A DNA stretch of 64,000 nucleotides from Candidatus Megaera polyxenophila (GTDB taxonomy: Bacteria; Pseudomonadota; Alphaproteobacteria; Rickettsiales; Rickettsiaceae), in assembly GCA_037101405.1 (NCBI GenBank), contig AP017965.1, positions 1-64,000 of the forward strand, written 5' to 3'. The notes beneath the pieces are model-generated. The model had not been told where the DNA came from. It did no database searches and worked only from the letters and a program-made list of their open reading frames with translations. Below, piece after piece: positions 36,506 to 45,314 of this stretch. The position numbers and the translations under genes were made by a program. Position 1 is the first letter of the stretch. Each line of letters opens with the position of its first letter.

Positions 36506-37270
36506 ATGGAAGTAATAACTGTTAACCCTCGTGAATGCACTAGATGGCCGTTAGCAGATAGATCGGGTTTTGAATTCGGTGATTTACATAGCTTAGCCGA
36601 AGATATCAAAAAAAATGGACAAATAGAACCTATTTTAGCAAGACCTAGCCAGAACAAAGATTATAAATATGAAGTCATTACCGGTAGCCGCAGATGGAAA
36701 GCTTGTCTTGAAGCCGATATTCCGTTAATCGCAATTATCAAACCCTTAACCGATGCAAGAGCCGCTATTGCTCAAATTAAAGAAAACCAAAAAGTTAGCT
36801 TATCCGATTATAGTAAAGGAATGAGCTATTCCGGATTAATAACGGGTAATGTTTTAACTATTTCCGAGCTTAGCCAAAGCTTAAATTGTTCCAAAGCTAA
36901 ATTGCATAACTTCTTAAGTTATGCCAAAGTGCCCGGGGAAGTTTGGAATGCCGTCGGAAATATGACTAAAGTATCATCAAGAGCCGCGGTTACTATTTAC
37001 TCTCTAAGCAAAAAAGGTCTTCCTTATATACAGGCTTTAATAGAAATTGCGGAAGAAATTAAAAACGGCGCAGGTAGTAATACTATCGAAAAACTAGTCC
37101 ATGACGCTATTACGGGCGGCTATAATAGCAATAATGAAGAACGGCTTATTACCTTAACAAACGGTAAAGTAATTGCCTCCTGGAAAAAAGGCGGCCTCTT
37201 CTTTTCTAAGAACGTTAATCTTGATAGAGACAAATTCAATGCAGTACTCATCAAGTTTTTTGAAGATTAA
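36506..37270 (+). CDS. ParB/Spo0J-family partition-like protein
   Basis: 254 residues. The N-terminal ParB/Srx-like nuclease-fold region has LAEDIKKNGQIEPILARP, then VITGSRRWKACLEADIP (the GxRRxxA/C CTP-binding box) and IAQIKENQKVSLSDYSKGMSY. A central HTH follows (ISELSQSLNCSKAKLHNFL), then a C-terminal part. ATG with AGAGGA upstream. No ParA gene is next to it. It may work with a ParA elsewhere in the window or regulate locally. Confidence 0.85.
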   Translation: MEVITVNPRECTRWPLADRSGFEFGDLHSLAEDIKKNGQIEPILARPSQNKDYKYEVITGSRRWKACLEADIPLIAIIKPLTDARAAIAQIKENQKVSLSDYSKGMSYSGLITGNVLTISELSQSLNCSKAKLHNFLSYAKVPGEVWNAVGNMTKVSSRAAVTIYSLSKKGLPYIQALIEIAEEIKNGAGSNTIEKLVHDAITGGYNSNNEERLITLTNGKVIASWKKGGLFFSKNVNLDRDKFNAVLIKFFED

Positions 37271-37371
37271 ATATTTACGTTTAAGCTGCCCTGGACCAAA
37301 ACTGCTAAAAATCAATACAATCAGAGAAAAAGTTTTGAAATATTTATATAGAATTTTTAAGAAGCTAATTA

Positions 37372-37590
37372 ATGCCGGTGCTAAAATTTAGGAAACTTAA
37401 CAGATATTATCATCTTTATCGTCAGAATAATCTATTTGACGGGATTACGCTTATATGCGCCTGGGGCTCTTTTAACAGTCACAGGGGTGGCCACAAGTCT
37501 ATTTTCTGTAAAAACGACTTGGATTTTAACATTAATCTCGGTAAAATCACAAAAATTCGCTTTGCTCGGGGGTATAAGATATATGGTTAA
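37372..37590 (+). CDS. Mini WGR-domain protein
   Basis: 72 residues that are almost entirely one WGR domain: NRYYHLYRQNNLFDG, then ICAWGSF (the W-G-R box reads WGS), then a basic SHRGGHKSIF and a GYKIYG end. WGR domains bind nucleic acids in PARPs and in bacterial DNA-processing proteins. Here the box Arg is replaced by Ser, though Arg/Lys follow. It starts 101 bases after the parB-like gene. Another frame overlapping it (37436-37627) looks like a shadow. Confidence 0.6.
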   Translation: MPVLKFRKLNRYYHLYRQNNLFDGITLICAWGSFNSHRGGHKSIFCKNDLDFNINLGKITKIRFARGYKIYG

Positions 37591-37869
37591 TAACATACCT
37601 GTAAAATCCCCTCTTCTCTATAAATAATAGTTTTACTAATTAAACAGGACTGCTTTACCATGGACAATAAAGATTTTACAATACCGAAAAACATTATTTT
37701 AAATTGGTTATACAAGGCATGTATCCTTGGATAACCTTGAAAAATGAATTAAGCTAAATACAAATGGTAATTATAAACTGGTCGATACATGCAGAAAGCA
37801 GCAGTGTCCAATGAAGTAAACAAATTCGAACAATTACTTAAACGTTTATAAGTTAAATAGGAAAAAACT

Positions 37870-38229
37870 ATGAACATATTAAAAAAACACATAACAGGAA
37901 TACTTATCTGGTTTGTAGGTCTAGCAGTAATTAGCCTCCTGGTTCTTGGCTTTGTCCTTGACTTTGAAGATACTCCATCAACAACCACTATTTGTAAAGA
38001 AATAGGACATGGAAATTACCACAATCTCGATAAGCTCCTAAAACCAGATAGTAGCTTAAGAGAGATTAAATTTAATGATAATGGTGAACCTGTTTATACA
38101 GAACAACAAAGGTTAGAATTACATGAATTATATGCAGAATGTGGGGTGCGGAGACTACCTTTAGTTGATTCATTGTTCATCACTGCTGAGGAGCTTAAAA
38201 ACATTTATAAAAAATTTTTTAGAAGTTAA
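37870..38229 (+). CDS. Hypothetical membrane-anchored protein
   Basis: 119 residues: an N-terminal membrane helix (about 8-32) then a hydrophilic domain with TTTICKEIGHGNYHNLDKLL and a Cys pair. No family recognised. It could be an anchored periplasmic protein or a lipoprotein-like entry inhibitor, but nothing in the sequence proves this. The 280 bases ahead of it hold no gene. Confidence 0.5.
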   Translation: MNILKKHITGILIWFVGLAVISLLVLGFVLDFEDTPSTTTICKEIGHGNYHNLDKLLKPDSSLREIKFNDNGEPVYTEQQRLELHELYAECGVRRLPLVDSLFITAEELKNIYKKFFRS

Positions 38230-38260
38230 AACTTATTACCACCTAATTTTGAGAGGTTTT

Positions 38261-38509
38261 ATGATAAATTCAGATTACGACAAGACATACAATAATTTTG
38301 CAAAACATCCCCTTGCACCGTTATATTTCAAATATTTGGATATTGTGGCATCTAAGGATTTGAATTACGATGTGCAGCATTTGCGAGATATCGCACATTG
38401 CCCTTTAACACCGGAAAACATGAAGATAATTTCTGAGGTTATTGTTAATATGCAAATGTTGTTAAAAGATGATACTAATCCATTTGCAGAACTTGCATAC
38501 ACTTCTTGA
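38261..38509 (+). CDS. Hypothetical small protein
   Basis: 82 residues from the ATG at 38261, which has GAGAGG just upstream; the open frame extends to 38165 but overlaps the previous gene. Helical, acidic, no recognised domain. It follows the membrane protein by 31 bases and is probably co-transcribed. Confidence 0.5.
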   Translation: MINSDYDKTYNNFAKHPLAPLYFKYLDIVASKDLNYDVQHLRDIAHCPLTPENMKIISEVIVNMQMLLKDDTNPFAELAYTS

Positions 38510-38580
38510 TTATCCGAAGGAATTATTATAAAAGGAGCTTATACCCGCTAGTGGGAGTAGCAGGTACAAGCTTTATAGTT

Positions 38581-39744
38581 CTAGGTTAGTCTGATAATTT
38601 TTAAACAGGCATTATAAAGGTGATCTCTGAGGTTGCCTTTTTCTTTACAGGTTATTCCGGTTCTATTGTACATAGAAACTACCTGTAACTCCCCTAATAT
38701 ATGCTCAGGATTATTAATAAAATACTCGTTAAGCGGTTTCGTATCATTACCAATGGTTATTTTTCCGGTATTCAACCACTTGATATTAGTTTCGGCCTTT
38801 TGCAGAAATACTATATCAACCGTTACTTTAGCATTACTAAAAAGGTTATCAGGAAGCCTATAAGCAGCTATCATTCCCACTCCGGCATCATGAATAATAT
38901 CCCGTGCATGATCTTTGACATTATCAAGAAAAAACTGTGGTAAAACCATTGCTATTATCCCTTTCTCCTTCAATATTCTTGCACATTTAGCTACAAACCA
39001 GTGATGGATTATTAGATGTGATAGATCAGGATTGAACATATCATTTATTATTTCCTTGCCATATGGCGGGTTAGATATGATTAAATCATACCGTTTCTTA
39101 CCAAAATAAACCGTTTCAAAACCGGCACATGTTAAATGAATATCAGGGTGTTTATTAACTAGAATATTGCAGGTAATCCTGTCAATTTCTACTGCATCAA
39201 GATCACTCCACTGACGTATTATTGGCGGCATATGGTCAAAAAATATGCCTGTACCTACGGCCGGCTCCAATATGTTGCCGTATCTAAAACCCATGCGCAA
39301 TAATGCCGTCCACATGAATTTTACCAGTAACTCGGGTGTATAATAAGCACTACTTAAAGTACGCTTGATAGAATCAATTTCATCATCGCTTAACTGACTT
39401 TTTAATTCCTTATATATATCGGGGTTAGATATTGCATCCTTAAGCCCGCCCCAACCACTATAATTCTTCAAAGTATCAGGCGTGATATTTTCCTTTTTTG
39501 TCAGGCTTTTTAATACCTCAAGGTTCTGCCCTGCTCTTTCTGCTCCGGAAACAATAGCGGCATATTTTTTTAGTCTTTTCTTTATTTCTTCTTCGCCAAC
39601 TATTATATCCATAACCGCAAGCAACTGTAGCTTTTGCCTTGTAAACGGAAACAAACGACAGGATAAAGCTACTTTTTCGTTGAAGATTTTAGGTTCGTAG
39701 AATAGTATGTCATTTATATAATGTTTCTTAAAAAAATTAGGCAT
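38581..39744 (-). CDS. N6-adenine DNA methylase domain protein, probably truncated
   Basis: 387 residues. NYSGWGGLKDAI, YYTPELLVKFMWTALLRMGF, ILEPAVGTGIFF (SAM loop) and LIISNPPYG (the NPPY catalytic motif) identify a gamma-type N6-adenine methylase. This variant is usually the front part of very long plasmid/phage proteins that continue into a SNF2-type helicase. Here the frame ends soon after the methylase domain (CLKIIRLT), so the C-terminal helicase is missing. ATG with AAGAGGT upstream. It may still methylate, or be a remnant. Confidence 0.75.
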   Translation of the reverse strand: MPNFFKKHYINDILFYEPKIFNEKVALSCRLFPFTRQKLQLLAVMDIIVGEEEIKKRLKKYAAIVSGAERAGQNLEVLKSLTKKENITPDTLKNYSGWGGLKDAISNPDIYKELKSQLSDDEIDSIKRTLSSAYYTPELLVKFMWTALLRMGFRYGNILEPAVGTGIFFDHMPPIIRQWSDLDAVEIDRITCNILVNKHPDIHLTCAGFETVYFGKKRYDLIISNPPYGKEIINDMFNPDLSHLIIHHWFVAKCARILKEKGIIAMVLPQFFLDNVKDHARDIIHDAGVGMIAAYRLPDNLFSNAKVTVDIVFLQKAETNIKWLNTGKITIGNDTKPLNEYFINNPEHILGELQVVSMYNRTGITCKEKGNLRDHLYNACLKIIRLT

Positions 39745-40163
39745 TTTTACCTCTTAAAATAAATTGTTAACATTGACAATAAGGACTAGTTCCTTATGAA
39801 TGCACACCTCGTGCATTCGTTCTTTAAGAGGCAAAAGCTTAAAGCTTTATGGAAAATCAAGGGCCGGCCAAAGGAAGGCAACCGCTTGCCCTTGATTTTT
39901 TATAAAATTTAAGTTAATCAATTTGGGAGTAGATAATCAGAACAGCGTATTGAATCTTTTATGTTGCTAATTTGAACATATCCCAAGATACTGATTATTC
40001 CATAAAATATAACTTGCAGTTAAGCCTAACTAACTAGAGGACTCAGGGTGAATAACCTGTTTTTTCCGGTTTGGATTATTAGCAAAGATTTGTAAGTCAG
40101 AGGGATTTATGCTACAATATATGCTGATTAATATATTAAGTAACAAAGCAGAAACAAAATACT
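39745..40163. other. Intergenic region with two hairpins
   Basis: About 420 bases without a gene. It contains GAATGCAC-ACCTC-GTGCATTC at 39798-39818 and a long stem at 39853-39899. Further on only AT-rich sequence is seen. Confidence 0.5.
39853..39899. terminator. Long stem-loop with T-run
   Basis: AAAATCAAGGG pairs with CCCTTGATTTT around a 25-base GC-richer loop, followed by T. The stem is strong and could end transcription from the left, or be the fold of a small RNA. Confidence 0.5.
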
Positions 40164-40310
40164 ATGAAATACAATAATTATAGCTTTACAAGAGAAGCAA
40201 ACACTTATTATGACCAAGGTTTAAGAGCATATATGCTCTCCATTTACCAGAATATGTCCATGGCACTTGGTATATCTGCCCTACTCTTGATTTTATTAAG
40301 GATTTGTAAA
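40164..40310 (+). pseudogene. Bax-inhibitor-1 (YccA/BI-1) N-terminal fragment
   Basis: The first 48 residues (TYYDQGLRAYMLSIYQNMSMALGISALLL) match the start of rickettsial Bax inhibitor-1-like membrane proteins (S-x-x-YDQGL-x-AYMLKVFN). A complete protein is about 235 residues. After about 40310 the homology stops and the toxin-antitoxin promoter region begins; the frame runs on to 40379 as nonsense. Confidence 0.7.
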
Positions 40311-40329
40311 GTTAACTTATCAATAAGTA

Positions 40330-40372
40330 TTGACATAGTATGTACAAATATGGTACGTTGTACTAATGTTAA
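40330..40372 (+). promoter_or_regulatory. Promoter/operator of toxin-antitoxin pair
   Basis: TTGACA at 40330-40335 followed by repeated GTAC half-sites (GTACAAATATGGTAC, GTACGTTGTAC) and TAATGT. The dyads suit binding by a ribbon-helix-helix antitoxin. The exact -10 is uncertain. Confidence 0.45.
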
Positions 40373-40394
40373 TAATTAATCGGTATATCAAATA

Positions 40395-40646
40395 ATGAAC
40401 ACAATATTAGATAAATATGAACAAGATATTGAAGATAGTTTTAATGCTCAAAAAAGTATAAAGACTAAATCTTTATTAGATAATTTAAAAACAGCTGCTA
40501 CTAAGCACTTAAAAAGCAAAAAATCTATTACTATAAGGGTTGCAAATCATGATCTTGAAGCAATTAAACTTAAAGCTTCAAAAATGGGCTTAGCATATCA
40601 GACTTATATTAATATGCTAATTCATCATGATGCCTCTAAGATTTAA
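40395..40646 (+). CDS. CopG-family antitoxin (BrnA-like)
   Basis: 83 residues. The N-terminal helix is followed by KKSITIRVANHDLEAIKLKASKMGLAYQTYINMLI, a CopG/ribbon-helix-helix antitoxin pattern ('CopG antitoxin of type II TA'). It would bind the operator at 40330-40372 and neutralise the next gene's product. It is 14 bases before the toxin. Confidence 0.82.
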   Translation: MNTILDKYEQDIEDSFNAQKSIKTKSLLDNLKTAATKHLKSKKSITIRVANHDLEAIKLKASKMGLAYQTYINMLIHHDASKI

Positions 40647-40660
40647 TTATTATTAGTAGG

Positions 40661-40933
40661 ATGAATTTTAAATATAACTACAAGAAAAATTCTCAATTGC
40701 TAGAAACGAGAGGGATTGGTTTTGAAGAAATAATTCAAGCTATTTCTGAAGGAAATATATTAGATATTAGAAAACATCCTAATGAATTAAAATATCCTGA
40801 TCAGAAAATTTTATATGTCCGTGTATTGGAAGAATTATATGCTGTTCCATTTATAGAAGAAGAAAAAGACTGCTTTTTTCTAAAAACGCTATTTCCTACT
40901 AGAAAAGCAAGAAAAGAATTTTTAAGGATATAA
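40661..40933 (+). CDS. BrnT-like toxin
   Basis: 90 residues. TRGIGFEEIIQAISEGNILD, then HPNELKYPDQKILYVRV, LYAVPFIEE and FLKTLFPTRKARKEF fit the toxin that partners CopG-type antitoxins. The fold is related to BrnT/RelE ribonucleases. In BrnTA the toxin usually comes first; here the antitoxin leads. Confidence 0.8.
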   Translation: MNFKYNYKKNSQLLETRGIGFEEIIQAISEGNILDIRKHPNELKYPDQKILYVRVLEELYAVPFIEEEKDCFFLKTLFPTRKARKEFLRI

Positions 40934-40993
40934 TCCCATGTGTATTTAGAGTAGACTTTAGATAGCTTATGGAAATTAATAAATATCATAAAT

Positions 40994-41428
40994 ATGGTAA
41001 AAATTAAAAAAAAATCTTGCGGTTTATGCGGAGCAACAAAAAACTTAACAAAAACTAAGTGTTGTAATAACTTTATATGTGATGATGAAGACAAATATGT
41101 CTTATTTTCATTTGCTACAAATAGCTGTCATAGAAATCACAGAAGATATACTCTTTGTTCAACTCATTACTACTCAAACCATAAAGGTAAGTGGCAAGAA
41201 TGTAAAAAATGTAAAGCCGAATATTCTATAGAAAATTATGTATATTTTGCTACAAATGATTTTAATTTTGAAAAATTATCGAATGCTCCAAAAATAACAA
41301 TAAGATGTATTAATTGCGAATTCGAATCCAATACCATGGAGGATTTTGCATTCGAAACTAATGAGGGTTTTTATTGTACCAAAAGTAAGTGCCAAAAAAA
41401 GGCTACCGCACCTTTATCTAAGCGATGA
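40994..41428 (+). CDS. Cys-rich zinc-binding-type protein, unknown function
   Basis: 144 residues with many paired cysteines: CGLCG, KCCNNFIC, then a His/Cys cluster (NSCHRNHRRYTLCSTHY), CKKCKAEY and a C-terminal RCINCEFES. This spacing suggests two or more zinc ribbons. Related hypothetical proteins with CGLCG...KYVLFS-A-NSC-RNH-RYTLC occur sporadically across distant taxa, as far as I recall. It follows the toxin-antitoxin pair by 60 bases. Function unknown. Confidence 0.65.
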   Translation: MVKIKKKSCGLCGATKNLTKTKCCNNFICDDEDKYVLFSFATNSCHRNHRRYTLCSTHYYSNHKGKWQECKKCKAEYSIENYVYFATNDFNFEKLSNAPKITIRCINCEFESNTMEDFAFETNEGFYCTKSKCQKKATAPLSKR

Positions 41429-41573
41429 TTTCCCTAAACCGTAAATTTTGCCAAACATGGGCTCGATATCTCTACTTATATAGAATTACTGTGTACCTTT
41501 AGTAAAAATGCATAAACTATTAATTTATAGGTGATACTATTATAAATTTTTTTAATTATCAGGAGTTTCGCAC

Positions 41574-42221
41574 TTAGCCAAATTGCATGTCAGCCAATAG
41601 CCATCTGATATTGTGCTGGATTGCTGTTTTGATAACTTCCCAAGTTTGTTGATATAAAGTAATTTTCTCACTTATCCTCCTTTTGTTCATCTCAAGCCAA
41701 GCAAACACGGAAAGGCAAATATGATTTCTTTGAGCCCGACCCGTGCGTGCCTGACAGCGTTCAATACCACAAGTTTGCTTTAATTCTCGATGATAAACCT
41801 CTATAGACCAACGTGCTTTAACAATTTTTTCTATTTGCTCACGTGTTGGATTTGCCATGTTAGTTGTTATGTAATCAATGCGGCCATTTTTTGCCACAAA
41901 CTTAAATACCTTAACCCAACCGTATCCACGTAGGTGAATCTTTAGTCCCTCATCGGGAATCTCCAAACTTTCCAAGCTAACATTACGATTAACTTTCCTA
42001 TTCTTCCTTAAGTTAGTAACCCATATCCAACCTAACTTGCGTATATGTTTCAAATTCTCTAAGCTGCTATACCAAGCATCCATTACTACAGCCTCAGGAT
42101 TGATACCCCTTTCCTTGGCCAAACCAAGCATATCACAAAAATGATCATTCTTCGTTTTTCCGTCGGTTTCTTTATCATAAACCCTATAATCTACAGGGAT
42201 AGATTGGTCAGTCTTCGTATC
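41574..42221 (-). pseudogene. IS4/IS701-type transposase, C-terminal part
   Basis: Open from the IS21 left end at 42221 to the stop at 41574. Asp in AVVMDAWYSS and the C-terminal RWSIEVYHRELKQTCGIERCQ (YREx-like Glu motif) identify a DDE transposase of the IS4/IS701 group. The N-terminal part is absent and is not found on the far side of the IS21 element. Confidence 0.8.
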
Positions 42222-42278
42222 TGTTGTGCGCCAGGTATACTAGTCCACCCCTGCGCCAGATGAGAAGTCCACTATATA

Positions 42279-43049
42279 CTAACTTTTTTGTATCATATTG
42301 TCATCCTCCATTTTAAATTTTGGCGTAAAGTTTTTTCGGTAAGAATCACCCTCTAATACTACTCTATACGAATTATTAACTATTCTATCCAAAGCAGCGT
42401 TAGCCATAACAGGATCAAAAAATATTTCCGCCCATGTTTCAATTTTCCTATTTGTGGTAATGATCAGACTAGCATTTATATGCACGGCCGCTATTAAATC
42501 ATATAAATCAGATGATTGTTCCGCTGATAAGGTTTTTAGGCCAAAATCATCTAAGATCAATAAATCAACTTTTGTATAACGCTTAAAAATAGCGTCATAA
42601 GTAAAATCAGCTCTAGAACGGTAAAATTCGTTAAGCAACTCGTTGCTCCTTATAAACTTTACCTTTTTATTACGTTGGCAAGCCAACATTCCAAGAGCTT
42701 GAGATAAGTGCGTTTTACCGGTACCTACCGGTCCCATAATAATTACGTGATTCTTTTCCTTAATAAATTTTGCTGTCATTAAATCATTAATTGCATGTCT
42801 AATTTTCAGTGAATAACGTTTTAAATCAAAGCCTTCAAATGTTTTTGTTTCTTCAAATTTTGCTTGGGTAACTCTTCTCTGTAGAGAGCTTTGGTTTCTA
42901 TTATCCAACTCGTCCTGGAATAACATTAAAAGTAATTCTTCGTATGACATTGTTGCATCCCTTGCTTGTCTTAATCTACTCTCCAAGCTATCGGATATAC
43001 CTAATAACCTTAGTTGCTGTACTAAATTATCAAGTTGCAAGTTATGCAT
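42279..43049 (-). CDS. istB: IS21 helper ATPase IstB
   Basis: 256 residues from the ATG at 43049, which lies within the end of istA (the longer open frame to 43100 is upstream overlap). Walker A GPVGTGKTHL (about 106-115), Walker B LLILDDFGL and the sensor IITTNRKIETWAEIF are DnaA/IstB-type AAA+ features. IstB directs IstA to target DNA. The C-terminus reads MEDDNMIQKS just inside the IS end. Confidence 0.93.
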   Translation of the reverse strand: MHNLQLDNLVQQLRLLGISDSLESRLRQARDATMSYEELLLMLFQDELDNRNQSSLQRRVTQAKFEETKTFEGFDLKRYSLKIRHAINDLMTAKFIKEKNHVIIMGPVGTGKTHLSQALGMLACQRNKKVKFIRSNELLNEFYRSRADFTYDAIFKRYTKVDLLILDDFGLKTLSAEQSSDLYDLIAAVHINASLIITTNRKIETWAEIFFDPVMANAALDRIVNNSYRVVLEGDSYRKNFTPKFKMEDDNMIQKS

Positions 43050-44601
43050 AATTGACCTCCATATCAGAACTATATTCTTTAGGATCTCTAATATAAGCAT
43101 TAGCCGTAATATTCTTTACTTTACCGCCTTCAATATTAGGAATAGAGTACTGATCCAGTTTATTTTTTAAAATATTGGATATAGCCTCATAAGTATAATT
43201 ATCATAAGACACAGCTCGCAAACATGCAGCTTCTAGTCTGTCATTACCGTATGTCTGGGATAATCTTAAAATACCTTGAACTTTACGTACAGATATTCTA
43301 CCGCCTGATGCAAGAATTCTACTTATTACCTGGTGTGTAGAATTACCTATATCTTTAGCACAACTTAAACATTTCTCTGGGTTATTCTCTAAATAATATA
43401 AAGCAGATTTTGGGTAATCTTTTTCGTCGGTAATCCATTGACCTTTATTATAATTCCTCGGATGGGTTTTTATGATTTGATGTTTATAGTAAGCCGTAAC
43501 AGCCTTTATCCCCACTCGAACACTAACTTCTTCTCCTATATATTTTGTCGGTACCGAATAAAAATTACCTTTGACTACAAAATGGTGATCTTTTTGTACC
43601 CTGCATCTAGTCCAAATCGGCATATCAAAAATACCTGAAGGTATAGGAAGTAAACATTCCTTTTCTTCCAATAAAAATGTATCAATTGGCTTCGATCCTG
43701 TTGTAGTACATACTCTATGTGATATTTCATTTTTACACCACTTGATAGCTTCAATATTCGCCTCTATAATATTGCTATATGATTTACCGGCTATAAGTTG
43801 CTCTCTAACTATCCTAATAGAGCGTTCCACTTTGCCTTTATGCTCCGGCTTAAAAACTTTAGTCGGGTCTATTGTAAAACCATAAAACCTTGATAATTCT
43901 GAATAAGTCTCATTTAAAGTAGGGTCATAAATATCAGGTTTAATGACCCCGGCTTTTAAATTATCCAATATTACCCTACTCGGTACACCACCAAAAAAGT
44001 TGAAAGCATTTACATGGAGCTGAGCCCAACTAACCTGGTCCTGTGAAAAAGCAAACTCTACGTAACGATAACGACTATGGGACAGCGTCATTACAAAAGC
44101 ATAAAGTTTTCTATTTTTACCATTAACATCCTGCATCTTGCCAATATAACCAAAATCTACCTGAGCTTCTTGACCTGGTTCAGTCTTTATATGAATAGTA
44201 TTCTTGGGTAGCTTAGGAAAAGCTTTTTGAATATATCGGTTAATACTCCGATTACTTACTTTGACGCCTTCTGCTAATAGTAAACGCCGAATTTGGGTGT
44301 GGGTTATACTTCTTTGTTTTAGCCAGTTCCCTATTGCCTCATTATATTCTGCAAGAATTATCATTGCAGATGCTCTATGTATAGGTTCGTTCTTATATAA
44401 TTTTTCTTCAACCTTGATCGCTATCCTGTTTAATTCAGAGTCACTAGCTAAAATACTGAGATTTTCTTGTTTTGCTAACTCAATATATTTTCTTATTGTA
44501 TCCCTGGATAGATCAAATGATCTAGCTATCTGTCTTTGGCTATTACCTTTGATGTGCTGGTACAGCACTTCTCTAATTGTTGACATACTATATTTCCTCA
44601 T
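43042..44601 (-). CDS. istA: IS21 transposase IstA
   Basis: 519 residues. N-terminal HTH (SQRQIARSFDLSRDTIRKYI), then the rve core with Asp in AQVDFGYIG, Asp in VILDNLKAG and Glu in HKGKVERSIR, and the C-terminal Mu-type DNA-binding part. Overlaps istB start, as usual for this pair. Appears intact. Confidence 0.93.
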   Translation of the reverse strand: MRKYSMSTIREVLYQHIKGNSQRQIARSFDLSRDTIRKYIELAKQENLSILASDSELNRIAIKVEEKLYKNEPIHRASAMIILAEYNEAIGNWLKQRSITHTQIRRLLLAEGVKVSNRSINRYIQKAFPKLPKNTIHIKTEPGQEAQVDFGYIGKMQDVNGKNRKLYAFVMTLSHSRYRYVEFAFSQDQVSWAQLHVNAFNFFGGVPSRVILDNLKAGVIKPDIYDPTLNETYSELSRFYGFTIDPTKVFKPEHKGKVERSIRIVREQLIAGKSYSNIIEANIEAIKWCKNEISHRVCTTTGSKPIDTFLLEEKECLLPIPSGIFDMPIWTRCRVQKDHHFVVKGNFYSVPTKYIGEEVSVRVGIKAVTAYYKHQIIKTHPRNYNKGQWITDEKDYPKSALYYLENNPEKCLSCAKDIGNSTHQVISRILASGGRISVRKVQGILRLSQTYGNDRLEAACLRAVSYDNYTYEAISNILKNKLDQYSIPNIEGGKVKNITANAYIRDPKEYSSDMEVNYA

Positions 44602-44782
44602 TCAATTTAATTTAAACTCTAATTTAATTAACAATAAGTTATTAAATTAGCATTGTTTTCTTCTTTTGAAAGTGGACTTCTCACCTGGCGCAGGGGTGGA
44701 CTAGTATGCTTGGCGCAGTTCCTTTTTTAGTGGCCTAAAATACCTGGCGCACAACAATTTTTTCTATTTAATCACTTAAAAA

Positions 44783-45259
44783 CTAAAACGGAATAAGATC
44801 ATCAATGAGTGCTTTAACTAAGCTCCTATCAAAATTATATCTTTTTAAGTTAATTTCCAGTGCTTTAACTAAGATCATCCTTGATGTATATCTTTGTGAC
44901 TTATCTAAATTTTGAGATACTTGCTGCAGTAATGATAATTCATATTCATTCAGCGGTACTGGAAATGATTTATTAGGTTTTGCTTCAATTTTATGTTTAT
45001 CTGGTATATCTACAAAGGTTTGGATTTTTATATTTTGGGCAGTTGAAAAATATGGCGTCAAATTTAATTTATATCTTTTTAATTCAATTTCCAGTGCTCT
45101 AACTAAGATCATCCTTGATGTATATCTTTGTGACTTATCTAGATTTTGAGAGACTTGTTGCAGTAATGATAATTCATATTCATTTAGTGGGACTGGAAAT
45201 GATTTATTAGGTTTTGCTTCAATTTTATGTTCATCTGGTATATCTACAAAGTTCTGCAT
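44783..45259 (-). CDS. ParA-operon protein made of a tandem duplication
   Basis: 158 residues. Residues 4-79 and 80-145 are near-identical copies, each FVDIPD(E/K)HKIEAKPNKS, then PLNEYELSLLQQVSQNLDKS and RYTSRMILV(R/K)ALEI. Each unit could fold as a ribbon-helix-helix or small helical DNA-binding domain with a flexible N-terminus. It is third in an operon behind parA and a small gene. A fused pseudo-dimer that binds a centromere or operator is a reasonable inference. Confidence 0.65.
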   Translation of the reverse strand: MQNFVDIPDEHKIEAKPNKSFPVPLNEYELSLLQQVSQNLDKSQRYTSRMILVRALEIELKRYKLNLTPYFSTAQNIKIQTFVDIPDKHKIEAKPNKSFPVPLNEYELSLLQQVSQNLDKSQRYTSRMILVKALEINLKRYNFDRSLVKALIDDLIPF

Positions 45260-45314
45260 TTTTATATTTTGTTCATGATAAGTTTTTATGTTAACTATGC
45301 GAAAAATTCCTTAC

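Larger units (their letters stand above)
42222..44756 (-). mobile_element. IS21-type element
   Basis: The ends read TGTTGTGCGCCAGGTAT and its inverted partner ATACCTGGCGCACAACA (TG...CA). Inside, the TGCGCCA repeat occurs twice at the istB side (42222-42260) and three times at the istA side (44675-44756). This matches the asymmetric R1-R2/L1-L2-L3 repeats of IS21. No target duplication is evident. Confidence 0.85.

Noticed and set aside
37436-37627. ORF overlapping the WGR gene
   Set aside because: Overlaps in another frame and matches nothing; the WGR frame has clear domain residues.
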